64,000 bases of DNA from NCBI RefSeq assembly GCF_001542405.1, contig NZ_LNCD01000018.1:39600-103599 (forward strand), written 5' to 3'. This DNA comes from Rhizobium altiplani (lineage in GTDB: Bacteria; Pseudomonadota; Alphaproteobacteria; Rhizobiales; Rhizobiaceae). The translations under genes were made by a program, and so were the position numbers. Below the pieces are notes generated by a model. The model was not told the DNA's origin. It made no database searches and was given only the letters and a program-made list of their open reading frames with translations. Shown here piece by piece: positions 8,493 through 16,034 of the stretch. The stretch's first letter is position 1. Each line of letters begins with the position of its first letter.

Positions 8493-9760
8493 CAATCTAC
8501 CTCGCCGCCACTACGAAGACGGGCCATCACGTTGACCGAGCCCTCGCGGGCGAAGAGCGCAAGGCTTTCTGTGAACGCTTTCTCATCCGTGCCGAAGATG
8601 TCCCGAAGTTCGGCGGGAAGCTGGCCGCGAAGTTCTTCCGCGATCGCCCGAACCTCCTGCTGATATTCCAGAGATGCGCCGACTTCGCTTTCGATGATCA
8701 TGGAGAGTTCGTCCAAGGCGCCCGATCCGGCGCCCGGACGTTCTGGCGCGGTGCAGGACGTCTGCACCTTGTCGATCCAGACGTTCCCGCTAATGGAGCC
8801 GCGCGATTCTAGTTCGGTATGCAGAAGATCAAGATCCCTTCTGATGCGCCATGCGAGCTCGTTCACACCTCTGAGCTGAATGCGGGCTACCAGGTGGTCC
8901 GCCGTCACGGACGATCGCAGGGCGTCGAGGTGGGAGGACAAGTCGCCGACCATCGCCTTCCAATCGGCGGCGCCGGAGACGTCGATCGACAGTCTCTCGA
9001 ACTGCGCCACGCTTGTCTGCCTCTCCTCTATGACGATCGACCGGTCATCGTTGACCGTAACGAGAGAAACGCTTTTCGGGCCGTCCTCGTTGACGTCGCG
9101 CCCTTGCGGCATGCCCGGCATCACGATTGCCGATGAACCGTTCTCAACGACTGACCGTCTATGGATATGCCCCAGCGCCCAGTAGTGAAATCCGCTCTGC
9201 TGTAGATCGGCAACGCCACATGGCGCGTAGAGATCGTGTCCGACGGAACCCCCAAGACTCGTATGCATGACACCGATGTTGAAGGCATCCGGCACTGGGA
9301 GGGTATAGTGCCGAAGCAGACTTTCCGGAGCGTGCGGCTTCGCGAAGCTTAAACCGTGGACAGCCACCGGGAAATGACCGTCGCCCCGCTCCATGACGAC
9401 CGTCTCCGCGGTCTGGCCGAACACCTTCACCGTATCGGGCATGACCAGTTCAGCAGTGATCCTCGACAGGGCGTCGTGATTTCCTCGGATGATAAAGGTC
9501 TTTATTCCCGCCTCGTGCAGGCGTCGAAGCTGCTCCGCCAGGAAGCGGGCCGTCTTCATCGAAGTCTGGTCGCCGTCGTAGAGGTCACCTGCCAGCACAA
9601 GCGCATCGACCTTCTCTTCGAGACATAGGTCTATCACCCGGACGAAGGCTCGCCGGGTCGCGAGCCCGATCAGCTCCGAAAGGTCGGCGTTCCGCAACGC
9701 AAGCGTCTTCAGGGGTGAATCTAGATGAACATCTGCCGTGTGGACGAATCGAAAAACCAA
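8492..9760 (-). CDS. YhaO/SbcD-like metallophosphoesterase (DNA exonuclease subunit)
   Basis: 422 aa. All calcineurin-type metal ligands are visible: HTADVH (residues 8-12), LAGDLYDGD (57-64), RGNHDA (92-97), GVMHTSLGG, and ALGHIHRR near residue 197. A long C-terminal extension (about 230-422) is expected to contact the ATPase partner. The start is a TTG at 9760, read in frame straight into FRFVHTADVHLDSP and preceded by GAGGA. It ends one base inside the YhaN-like gene. The family (YhaO, SbcD, Mre11) consists of Mn-dependent nucleases that work with a Rad50-type ATPase; nuclease activity here is inferred. Confidence 0.85.
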   Translation of the reverse strand: MVFRFVHTADVHLDSPLKTLALRNADLSELIGLATRRAFVRVIDLCLEEKVDALVLAGDLYDGDQTSMKTARFLAEQLRRLHEAGIKTFIIRGNHDALSRITAELVMPDTVKVFGQTAETVVMERGDGHFPVAVHGLSFAKPHAPESLLRHYTLPVPDAFNIGVMHTSLGGSVGHDLYAPCGVADLQQSGFHYWALGHIHRRSVVENGSSAIVMPGMPQGRDVNEDGPKSVSLVTVNDDRSIVIEERQTSVAQFERLSIDVSGAADWKAMVGDLSSHLDALRSSVTADHLVARIQLRGVNELAWRIRRDLDLLHTELESRGSISGNVWIDKVQTSCTAPERPGAGSGALDELSMIIESEVGASLEYQQEVRAIAEELRGQLPAELRDIFGTDEKAFTESLALFAREGSVNVMARLRSGGEVD

Positions 9761-9871
9761 GGTCGGTCCTCTTCCAGTCTGTCCGATGGATAAAACAGGA
9801 GGATAAAGAACGCCAGCATCAATTCATGATTTGTTCTTTTTCCACAGGATCGCTGCTCACCGGAAGCCAGA

Positions 9872-10414
9872 TCAGGACGACCGCATGCGGCGGCCTGCTC
9901 GGGGTGCTTTCCTAGTCCTGCGTCGGGCGAACACGAATCCTATGACGAGGAGCACAATGACGACGACATAGCCTGAATGGTCCGCTCTCTTGCTCGAAGG
10001 TTCCTTCGACGCGGTTTCGTTGGGCGTCCGCGGTGTCTGCTGCGACGAAGTTGCAGGCTCAGCCGACGAGACATCGGACTGAAGCGCGACTGACGAGGCC
10101 GCAGGTGCGGCGGCGGTTGCCCGCGGAGTGACGGTGGGCTCCGTCTCAGCCACCGAGAACGAAAAGAGCGCCTTCAGCGAATCCTGGGTCACTACGCCCG
10201 ATGGCGCGAGCCCGTGGGCGCGTTGAAATCCCTTCAACGCTGCGACAGACTTCGTTCCCCAGATACCGTCGGGCGTGCCGGCGTCGTATCCTTGCTCGGC
10301 AAGCGCCTTCTGAACATCGCGGACCGGTCGGATTTCCGCGAGTGCCGCGCCTGCAGACATCGTGCAGAAGATGCACGCGGCCAGTACCGCCGCGTAGCTT
10401 GCCTGAAAAATCAT
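9872..10414 (-). CDS. Secreted/anchored protein with peptidoglycan-binding domain
   Basis: About 180 aa from the ATG at 10414. That start is chosen over an upstream one because it begins a clear signal peptide (MIFQASYAAVLAACIFCTMS, then AGAALAE) and has GGCAGG just upstream. A PG_binding_1 domain follows (VRDVQKALAEQGYDAGTPDG, IWGTKSVAALKGFQRAHGL), then a Ser/Thr/Pro/Ala-rich linker and a C-terminal membrane helix (YVVVIVLLVIGFVFA) closed by Arg/Lys. The C-terminal helix plus basic tail resembles an exported protein held by its tail. It is transcribed away from the hxs operon across a 200-base gap, and HxsA carries the same kind of domain, so a link to that system is plausible but unproven. 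Confidence 0.7.
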   Translation of the reverse strand: MIFQASYAAVLAACIFCTMSAGAALAEIRPVRDVQKALAEQGYDAGTPDGIWGTKSVAALKGFQRAHGLAPSGVVTQDSLKALFSFSVAETEPTVTPRATAAAPAASSVALQSDVSSAEPATSSQQTPRTPNETASKEPSSKRADHSGYVVVIVLLVIGFVFARRRTRKAPRAGRRMRSS

Positions 10415-10615
10415 CCTGCCGCCGCCCCAATCAAGACGCGTCCCTATACAGTCGCCACTGCGATGGTTCTTGCGCTTGGCGTCTTTCGGCCCAGCTTTCC
10501 TATTCCCTCGAAGCAAAGTCAAAATAAATTTGGATCAACTTCAGCGATAATATTTTGGAATCATCGCAACCCAGCTATATCAGTAGCTCCTGGTTGCTCG
10601 TTCGGGCTGATATTC

Positions 10616-10843
10616 GTGACAATAGACATTGCGCCGATCTTCCGGCCCTATCTCGACGAAGCCATCGCACGCTTCTCTTATCTGCATCCTGACGTGGAAA
10701 TCGCGACCACCGAGGAAGGCGTTGCACTGAGCAATTCCGATACGGGACTGATTGCCGAATTCCGGTATACGCTCTATCGCCAAAAGATCCATCGCGAGAC
10801 CGACACGCTTCGCCGGGCGGTGATCGAAAGACTGCTGCGATGA
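10616..10843 (+). CDS. hxsD: His-Xaa-Ser system protein HxsD
   Basis: 75 aa from a GTG start; the frame is open far upstream but has no better start and no homology before it. The protein has the HxsD shape: a short alpha/beta start (IAPIFRPYLDEAIARFSYL), then EFRYTLYRQKIHRETDTLR near the C-terminus, matching the conserved ending in which a fold close to LLDYxLRE is followed by RxxT. Its role in the Hxs system is unknown; proximity suggests a small accessory or recognition protein for the radical SAM enzymes. Its stop overlaps the hxsB ATG (ATGA), so translation is probably coupled. The Shine-Dalgarno is weak, making the exact start uncertain. Confidence 0.7.
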   Translation: MTIDIAPIFRPYLDEAIARFSYLHPDVEIATTEEGVALSNSDTGLIAEFRYTLYRQKIHRETDTLRRAVIERLLR

Positions 10844-12246
10844 ACGTGATGCCGCTGAAGTTCCGGCCGGTGGGCGAGCAGGAATTCATCTTCTGCAACG
10901 ACGCCGGCGGGTTCTTCCGGTCGAACGGAGCGTTCCTCGAACGCTACGTCCATGGCGACATGACTGCCGAGGACCGGGCCTTCCTCAAAACGAATGGGCA
11001 CGCCTTCGATAACGTCAGCGACCTCGCGTACAACGCGTTCAGCTATCGATGGGCGAAGCGTCTTCACGCCCCTGCCGACCTCGACTACGTCATCCTCGTG
11101 CCGACGCTTCGCTGCAATCTCGCTTGTGCCTACTGCCAGGTCAGCCGCGTCAACGAAAACGCGCCCGGTCACGATTGGGACGCGGCGACGCTCCAGGCCG
11201 TCCTTCGCTGGCTCGACGGGCTGTCGACGAAGGCGATCAAGATCGAATTCCAAGGCGGCGAGCCTCTCCTTCGCCTGGATGTCTTGCAGGAGGTCCGCGA
11301 CTTCGCGCGGCAGCGGTTCGACAAGGCGCAGTTCGTCGTCTGCACCAATCTCCAGGACGTTAGCGAGGCGGCCTGGGACTTCCTGTCGTCGGAAGATACC
11401 TTCGTCAGCACGTCGCTCGATCCCACCCGCGCGCTTCACGAACGCCACAGGACTTCGGCCGCCGCCGCAACAGAGCAGTTTCTCCGGAACCTTGCCCGCG
11501 CGACGAACGACGGGCCGGATCGCGTCTCGGCGCTGCCGACCTTCGATCTCGATGCCCTCCCCGATCCCCGCGAAGTCATCGACACCTACGCCTGCTTCGG
11601 CTTCCGATCGATATACCTGCGACCCGTCAATCATCAGGGCTTTGCCCGGAAACGCTTCCGGACGCGAGACATCAGCGCCGTCTGGAACGCCTATGTGCGC
11701 CGCTTCGTCATGACCCTCGTCGAATATAACGCGACGTCGGAGCGCCCGATGGAGGAGTTCTATTTCTCCCACTGTCTGCGGCGCATCGTGCGTGGCGGCC
11801 ATGATGGCCACGTGGACCTCCGGAACCCCAACATTGTTGGGAGAGACTACGTGGTGGTCGACCACGACGGTTCGTTCTATCCGACCGACGAGGCACGCAT
11901 GATAACCCGGCTGGGGCAGATCGACCTGCGCATGGGCGACGTTCATACGGGAATGGACTGCACGGTTGTCGACGCCCTGAACGCGGAAGCGCTCAACCTC
12001 TTCGATCCGGACTGCGTGCACTGTCCCTATCAGGCCTACTGCGGCGTCGACCTCATCGACGACCTTTCCAGATACGGGCGGATCGACCTGCCCCGTCACC
12101 TTACCGATTTCTGCCAGAGGCACACGGCGCTCTTCGATCTGGCTTTCGAACTGCTCTATTCCGACGATCCAAAGGTACGAAGATCGATCGCCCTCTGGTC
12201 CGGTCTTGATGAAATGGACCCTGAACTGACGAAGGTTCACCAATGA
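10840..12246 (+). CDS. hxsB: His-Xaa-Ser system radical SAM maturase HxsB
   Basis: 468 aa. The radical SAM CxxxCxxC cluster is at Cys92, Cys96 and Cys99 (TLRCNLACAYCQVSR), followed by a GGEPLL motif in EFQGGEPLLRLDVL. The C-terminal third has SPASM-like extra cysteines (DPDCVHCPYQAYCGVD), which in related peptide-modifying enzymes bind auxiliary Fe-S clusters. HxsB and HxsC are known as paired radical SAM proteins of the His-Xaa-Ser system; the reaction is not established, but a post-translational change on the repeat protein HxsA is the usual inference. ATGA overlaps with hxsD before it and hxsC after it show tight translational coupling. Confidence 0.85.
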   Translation: MNVMPLKFRPVGEQEFIFCNDAGGFFRSNGAFLERYVHGDMTAEDRAFLKTNGHAFDNVSDLAYNAFSYRWAKRLHAPADLDYVILVPTLRCNLACAYCQVSRVNENAPGHDWDAATLQAVLRWLDGLSTKAIKIEFQGGEPLLRLDVLQEVRDFARQRFDKAQFVVCTNLQDVSEAAWDFLSSEDTFVSTSLDPTRALHERHRTSAAAATEQFLRNLARATNDGPDRVSALPTFDLDALPDPREVIDTYACFGFRSIYLRPVNHQGFARKRFRTRDISAVWNAYVRRFVMTLVEYNATSERPMEEFYFSHCLRRIVRGGHDGHVDLRNPNIVGRDYVVVDHDGSFYPTDEARMITRLGQIDLRMGDVHTGMDCTVVDALNAEALNLFDPDCVHCPYQAYCGVDLIDDLSRYGRIDLPRHLTDFCQRHTALFDLAFELLYSDDPKVRRSIALWSGLDEMDPELTKVHQ

Positions 12247-13328
12247 TCGAGCTCCGCATCAAGGTCGATCCGTTTCCTCTCGTGGAACCTCTTGTGGTCA
12301 GGCTACGGGACGCGGCAAGCGGTCCAGGTCCGAACGACGCCGTCCTGATCGGCATGGAGGGATCGCGGCGGGAATACGATTTCCAGGGCTTCTCTCTGGC
12401 GCTCCATGCGGCGAGTGATCTCAAGCTCGACAACGACGTGATCATGATCGTGCCAGGACAAGCAAGCGCCCGGCGCCTGCTCAGAGCGGATTCGCAGCAC
12501 AACACGTTCCTGGTCACCGAACAGTGCGACCAGTTGTGCCTCATGTGTTCGCAGCCTCCCAAGAAGCAGCATGTCGATCTGTTTTCCGAACTGGAGACCG
12601 CCGCGTCCCTAGCGCCGTCGAACGCCTACATCGGCCTGTCGGGAGGCGAGCCTCTCCTTCACAAGAGGAAGCTCTTCGACATGTTGTTGTCGCTGTCGAA
12701 GACGCGGCCCGACCTGATGTTTCATATCCTTACGAACGGCCAGCACTTCGGAGAAGAAGACATCGACACTTTGCAGGAGATCGGCGTCGAACGGATCCTG
12801 TGGGGAATTCCTCTTTATGCCGCAAATGCCGACGGCCACGATGCCATCGTCAAGAAAACAGGCGCCTTCGACCGGCTGCCCAAATCCTTCTCCATCCTGT
12901 TCGAATCCGGGGCCGCCATCGAGCTTCGAACCGTCGTCATGCAGCAGAATTACGACGAGCTGCCGGCACTGGCTGGGTTCGTCGGCACTGCCCTGCCCTT
13001 CCTCGAGCGCTGGGCTATCATGCAGCTTGAAAACATCGGCTTTGGCCGGATGAACTGGGATTCGAGCTTCAAGGACACCTCCACGGACTTTGGCAATGTC
13101 GCGCGCGCCATCAACATCGCCACGGCGCGAGATGTTCCAGTCCAGCTCTATAACTTTCCGCTGTGCTCGGTTCCGGCCCGCTACCGCCACCTGGCGCCGG
13201 CGTCGATCTCCGACTGGAAGAACAAGCAAGAACCCTTCTGCGCAGACTGCTCGTCGAGGCAGCGATGCGGAGGCTTCTTCGAATGGTATGACCACAAGAA
13301 AGGGTTCAGGGGGCTGGGACCGATATGA
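12243..13328 (+). CDS. hxsC: His-Xaa-Ser system radical SAM maturase HxsC
   Basis: 361 aa. The Fe-S cluster motif is Cys95, Cys99 and Cys102 (VTEQCDQLCLMCSQPP), followed by YIGLSGGEPLLHKRKL, which supplies the GGEP SAM-binding element. The C-terminus carries another cysteine group (EPFCADCSSRQRCGGFF). About 90 residues precede the barrel, as is usual for HxsC. It is shorter than and diverged from HxsB, in keeping with the two acting as a pair. The start overlaps hxsB by ATGA and the stop overlaps the hxsA start in the same way, so the operon is under one translational chain. Confidence 0.85.
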   Translation: MIELRIKVDPFPLVEPLVVRLRDAASGPGPNDAVLIGMEGSRREYDFQGFSLALHAASDLKLDNDVIMIVPGQASARRLLRADSQHNTFLVTEQCDQLCLMCSQPPKKQHVDLFSELETAASLAPSNAYIGLSGGEPLLHKRKLFDMLLSLSKTRPDLMFHILTNGQHFGEEDIDTLQEIGVERILWGIPLYAANADGHDAIVKKTGAFDRLPKSFSILFESGAAIELRTVVMQQNYDELPALAGFVGTALPFLERWAIMQLENIGFGRMNWDSSFKDTSTDFGNVARAINIATARDVPVQLYNFPLCSVPARYRHLAPASISDWKNKQEPFCADCSSRQRCGGFFEWYDHKKGFRGLGPI

Positions 13329-13918
13329 AACGACGCGTATTTCTCATTCCGTCGCTGCTCGCAGCAGGTTTCCTGCCGGCAAAGACCGACGCCATGCCGC
13401 TCGACCCGATCGTCAAGAAGCCCGACCCTCATTCGATCCTCGAGCGGCTCAAGATTCGGCATCTGTATTCGCTCGCCGGACACCGGTCCCATTCGAGCCA
13501 TAGCTCCCACAGCTCGCATTCCAGCCACAGATCGGGCAGCGGTGGCGGCTATCTGCCGAGTACGTCCTACGCGAGCCCATCCTACAGCGATCCCTCGCCA
13601 GCTCCCGCACCACTCTATGCCGCCCCGACCTATTCGGCACCGCCTGTGCAATCACCGGTTCCGGACCCCGCTCCTGTCGCGCCGCGGCAGGCGGCACCCG
13701 TCAAGACGCTTCCGGGAAACTCGAACAAGTTCCGACAGGTCGTAATTCAGGTGCAATCGGGACTGACGGCTTATGGCTACTATGCCGGCGCACTGACCGG
13801 AGTCGTCGACAAAGAGACGCGCGCCGCCCTGAGCCAGATGCAGCAGGACAATAATCTCAAGGTGACCGGCACGATAACGGCCGAGGTATTGGATGCGTTC
13901 GGCATCGCGGTGCAGTAG
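13325..13918 (+). CDS. hxsA: His-Xaa-Ser repeat protein HxsA, probable substrate
   Basis: 197 aa. The N-terminus is a signal-like segment (RRVFLIPSLLAAGFLPA). Residues 53-70 are six consecutive His-x-Ser triplets (HRS, four HSS, HRS), the hallmark of the family. A Gly/Ser/Pro/Tyr-rich linker (about 71-135) leads to a C-terminal PG_binding_1-like domain (about 140-197: FRQVVIQVQSGLTAYGYYAG, LTGVVDKETRAALSQMQQ). The presumed role is that HxsB/HxsC modify the triplet tract and the protein is exported and docks on peptidoglycan; only the domain order is seen, the modification is inference. Last gene of the operon. Confidence 0.85.
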   Translation: MKRRVFLIPSLLAAGFLPAKTDAMPLDPIVKKPDPHSILERLKIRHLYSLAGHRSHSSHSSHSSHSSHRSGSGGGYLPSTSYASPSYSDPSPAPAPLYAAPTYSAPPVQSPVPDPAPVAPRQAAPVKTLPGNSNKFRQVVIQVQSGLTAYGYYAGALTGVVDKETRAALSQMQQDNNLKVTGTITAEVLDAFGIAVQ

Positions 13919-14041
13919 CCCCGGACCCGGCCATGCTGACGAGTCCGAACGCCATGTTAGCAAGCGGTTCGCCCTCGTGAAACTGCTTGTAGATCCCGAT
14001 CAGGCCGGCCTCTATTCAGGCTAGGGTGGCGCCTTCGATGA

Positions 14042-14066
14042 GCCTCCGTTACTATAAAATGGAGGC
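14042..14066. promoter_or_regulatory. Inverted repeat over the antitoxin leader
   Basis: GCCTCC (14042-14047) and GGAGGC (14061-14066) flank an AT-rich centre (ttactataaa). The right arm contains the Shine-Dalgarno of the antitoxin gene (ATG at 14071). Either an autoregulatory operator or a hairpin that hides the ribosome site. Confidence 0.4.
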
Positions 14067-14070
14067 TCAC

Positions 14071-14736
14071 ATGCCCGCAGTGGCGGAAATGCTAAAGGTG
14101 AGCGAGGCTGCCGTTGTCTCGCGCGTGAGCCTGCGCGACGTCAATCGCGTCATCGACGAACACATCTTGCCGGGCGCGTTCGTTTCGCTAGACAGCGGTC
14201 GTCATGTCCTGGCCGGAGCCTGCTCGCTCATCGCGCTTTACTTCGAAAGCGCCCGCCACCTTACCTCGGAAGAACGCTTGTTTACCATCCGGACGGCAGA
14301 GGCCCGGCTCGCAAGCGCTCGCAGCCTTCCGTGGTCCGCCCTACTGCGTGAAGACTGGACCGTGCACCACGAGTTTCTGACGATCGATCTCATGCCCTTT
14401 ATGAGGGGCGCGCGCGAACGGCTGGACGACCTCGCCGCGGCGCGAGAAGCCATGGCATCATCGCCCGACATCCTTGGTGGGACGCCGGTCATTCGTGGCA
14501 CCCGCATTCCTGTCTATGATGTTGCCGCGTCCACAGCGGCAGGCGCTTCGACGGAACGCATTCTCGAAACGTGGCCTAACCTCGATGCAGAAAAGATCAG
14601 GCTCGCGACGATCTACGCGGAAGCCAATCCTTTGCGTGGACGTCCGCGTGTCTTCAGCGACCTTCACGAAGGATCGGTCATCCTCACGGATCGTTGCGTT
14701 CCCCACCGCGGTAGGCGAGATGAAGTTCCTGATTGA
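14071..14736 (+). CDS. DUF433-type antitoxin
   Basis: 221 aa from the ATG at 14071, chosen because GGAGG sits five bases upstream; an earlier in-frame ATG lacks one. The N-terminal half carries a DNA-binding-like segment (MLKVSEAAVVSRVSLRDVNR). The C-terminal half is DUF433 (about residues 125-195: SSPDILGGTPVIRGTRIPVY, ERILETWPNLDAEKIRLATI). Proteins of this build are paired with DUF5615 PIN-like ribonuclease toxins. The toxin start codon lies inside the end of this gene (14720), as in intact pairs, but the toxin is truncated, so the antitoxin is now an orphan. Confidence 0.75.
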   Translation: MPAVAEMLKVSEAAVVSRVSLRDVNRVIDEHILPGAFVSLDSGRHVLAGACSLIALYFESARHLTSEERLFTIRTAEARLASARSLPWSALLREDWTVHHEFLTIDLMPFMRGARERLDDLAAAREAMASSPDILGGTPVIRGTRIPVYDVAASTAAGASTERILETWPNLDAEKIRLATIYAEANPLRGRPRVFSDLHEGSVILTDRCVPHRGRRDEVPD

Positions 14737-14809
14737 TGAGTGCCTCAGTCCTGAACTGGCCAAGATGGCGTTGGAAAAAGGTTATGGTGAAACGAGCCAT
14801 GCCGTTTGA
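14720..14809 (+). pseudogene. DUF5615 PIN-like toxin, truncated
   Basis: ATG overlaps the antitoxin end by 17 bases. Reads MKFLIDECLSPELAKMAL and EKGYGETSHAV, then stops. Functional members of the family are about 110-130 aa and carry further acidic residues after this point; only the first Asp-Glu pair of the PIN-like active site is present. No continuation in other frames is recognisable before the next gene. Confidence 0.75.
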
Positions 14810-14970
14810 ACGAAACTCCGGTACGCCTTGCCGAAAGCGTAGCAGCGTGCGAGGGAAACTAAATCTTAGCCGGGCAGCGCGAATAGACCGTCTTTACAAG
14901 CGTTGTGTGGCAAGCCCTAACCTTCTCGATTGCGCACTTGACGACGCACCGCTAAGCAAAGAGGGTGTGA

Positions 14971-14986
14971 TACACGAAAACGTGCA
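14971..14986. promoter_or_regulatory. Candidate autoregulatory operator of the DeoR gene
   Basis: TACACGAAAACGTGCA differs at three positions from TGCACGCGAACGTGCA found at the ABC operon promoter. It ends ten bases before the Shine-Dalgarno of the DeoR gene, a position suited to self-repression. Confidence 0.5.
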
Positions 14987-15006
14987 ATGTGCGTCCGAGG
15001 ACTAAA

Positions 15007-15771
15007 ATGACAAATGGGGCCGAGAGACGTCGCCAAATGGTGGAGCGCGCTCAAAAGACGGGTTACGTTCCTTCGAAGATCATCGAGGACGAATTTGGGG
15101 TCGATAGCTCGACGATCCGGCGTGATCTCGCTCGTCTTGAAGCCGAGGGACTTATCATCCGTACCCAGGGCGGTTTCCTGCCAATCGAGACTAAGGAAGG
15201 GTTTGACTATCCTTATGAACCAAGACGAAAATTTCGCTCATCGGTCAAAGGGCAGCTCGGACAATACGCTGCGGGCCTGGTGAAGGATGGTCAGACTGTC
15301 CTCGTCGATAGCGGCTCGACCACATGGCACGTGGCAAATAGCCTCAAATCCAGGCAGAACCTGACCGTGATCACAAACGATCTTCAGATCGCAATGTTGC
15401 TCTCGGAATGCAGCAACATCAACTTGCACGTCACGGGCGGCGTACAGGTCGATACAGTCTATACGCTCGTCGGCCCCAACACGGTCGACTACATCAGTAA
15501 AATTCACGTCGACATCGCTTTCATCGGTGCCGAAGCCGTGGAGGCAGAGCTTGGCTTGAGCAATGTCAACGTCATCGAGGTGCCGGTGAAGCAGGCAATG
15601 ATCCGCGCAGCCGATTGCGCCGTGCTTGTTGCCGATAGCTCAAAGCTCGGAAAACGGTCCCTTGCCCGGGTCTGCGGTATAGACGAGCTTTCGCAAATTA
15701 TTACCGACAGTCGGATCGACGCGGAACAGCGCAAGGCCTTCGGCAAAAAGCTCCAAATCGTCGAACTGTAA
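15007..15771 (+). CDS. DeoR-family transcriptional regulator
   Basis: 254 aa from ATG with GAGG six bases upstream. N-terminal winged helix (IIEDEFGVDSSTIRRDLARL, EAEGLIIRTQGG) at about residues 20-60, then the DeoR C-terminal sugar-phosphate sensor domain with VLVDSGSTTWHVANSL, VITNDLQIAMLL, AFIGAEAV and VLVADSSKLGKRSLARV. Regulators of this family are usually repressors released by a phosphorylated sugar. It precedes the catabolic genes on the same strand but is separated by a 260-base gap with its own promoter-operator region. The shared palindromes before this gene and both downstream operons make it the likely controller of the island. Confidence 0.85.
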   Translation: MTNGAERRRQMVERAQKTGYVPSKIIEDEFGVDSSTIRRDLARLEAEGLIIRTQGGFLPIETKEGFDYPYEPRRKFRSSVKGQLGQYAAGLVKDGQTVLVDSGSTTWHVANSLKSRQNLTVITNDLQIAMLLSECSNINLHVTGGVQVDTVYTLVGPNTVDYISKIHVDIAFIGAEAVEAELGLSNVNVIEVPVKQAMIRAADCAVLVADSSKLGKRSLARVCGIDELSQIITDSRIDAEQRKAFGKKLQIVEL

Positions 15772-15940
15772 TACGTCGCTGGGCCTCCAGGGCAACCGAG
15801 CCGCCGCACTTGCGTTGGGAAAGCGGTTTGCGGGGATTGCTTATTTCGCAGACACGCTTCTCCCCCTCCCCTAGCTTCGGAGCTGCGATTACTTTGCGAT
15901 ATCCTCCGGGTTTGAGCAGAGGCTTATCGTTGCTAGATAG

Positions 15941-15995
15941 TGCACACTATCGTGCATTTATTGCTTGACTGCACACTATCGTGCATGCTTGATAG
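15941..15995 (+). promoter_or_regulatory. Promoter with paired operators for the catabolic operon
   Basis: Two identical 16-mers, TGCACACTATCGTGCA, at 15941-15956 and 15970-15985, start to start 29 bases apart. A -35-like TTGACT (15965-15970) runs into the second copy, and a weak -10 (around TTGATAG, 15989-15995) follows, so a bound repressor would cover the promoter. The first gene starts at 16035. The same design recurs at 24262-24312. Confidence 0.65.
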
Positions 15996-16034
15996 TAGCA
16001 ACGAGATTTCGATCAATCGTTCCGGAGAGGCGAA

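Noticed and set aside
10774..12243. 489-codon open frame on the minus strand
   Set aside because: Antisense to hxsB over its whole length; no motif, explained by the G+C-rich codon pattern of the real gene.
12609..13295. 228-codon minus-strand open frame
   Set aside because: Antisense to hxsC, which has clear radical SAM motifs.
15941..15986. Short repeats resembling a CRISPR array
   Set aside because: Only two copies, palindromic and placed at a promoter with a -35 element; they are operators. No array or cas gene is present.
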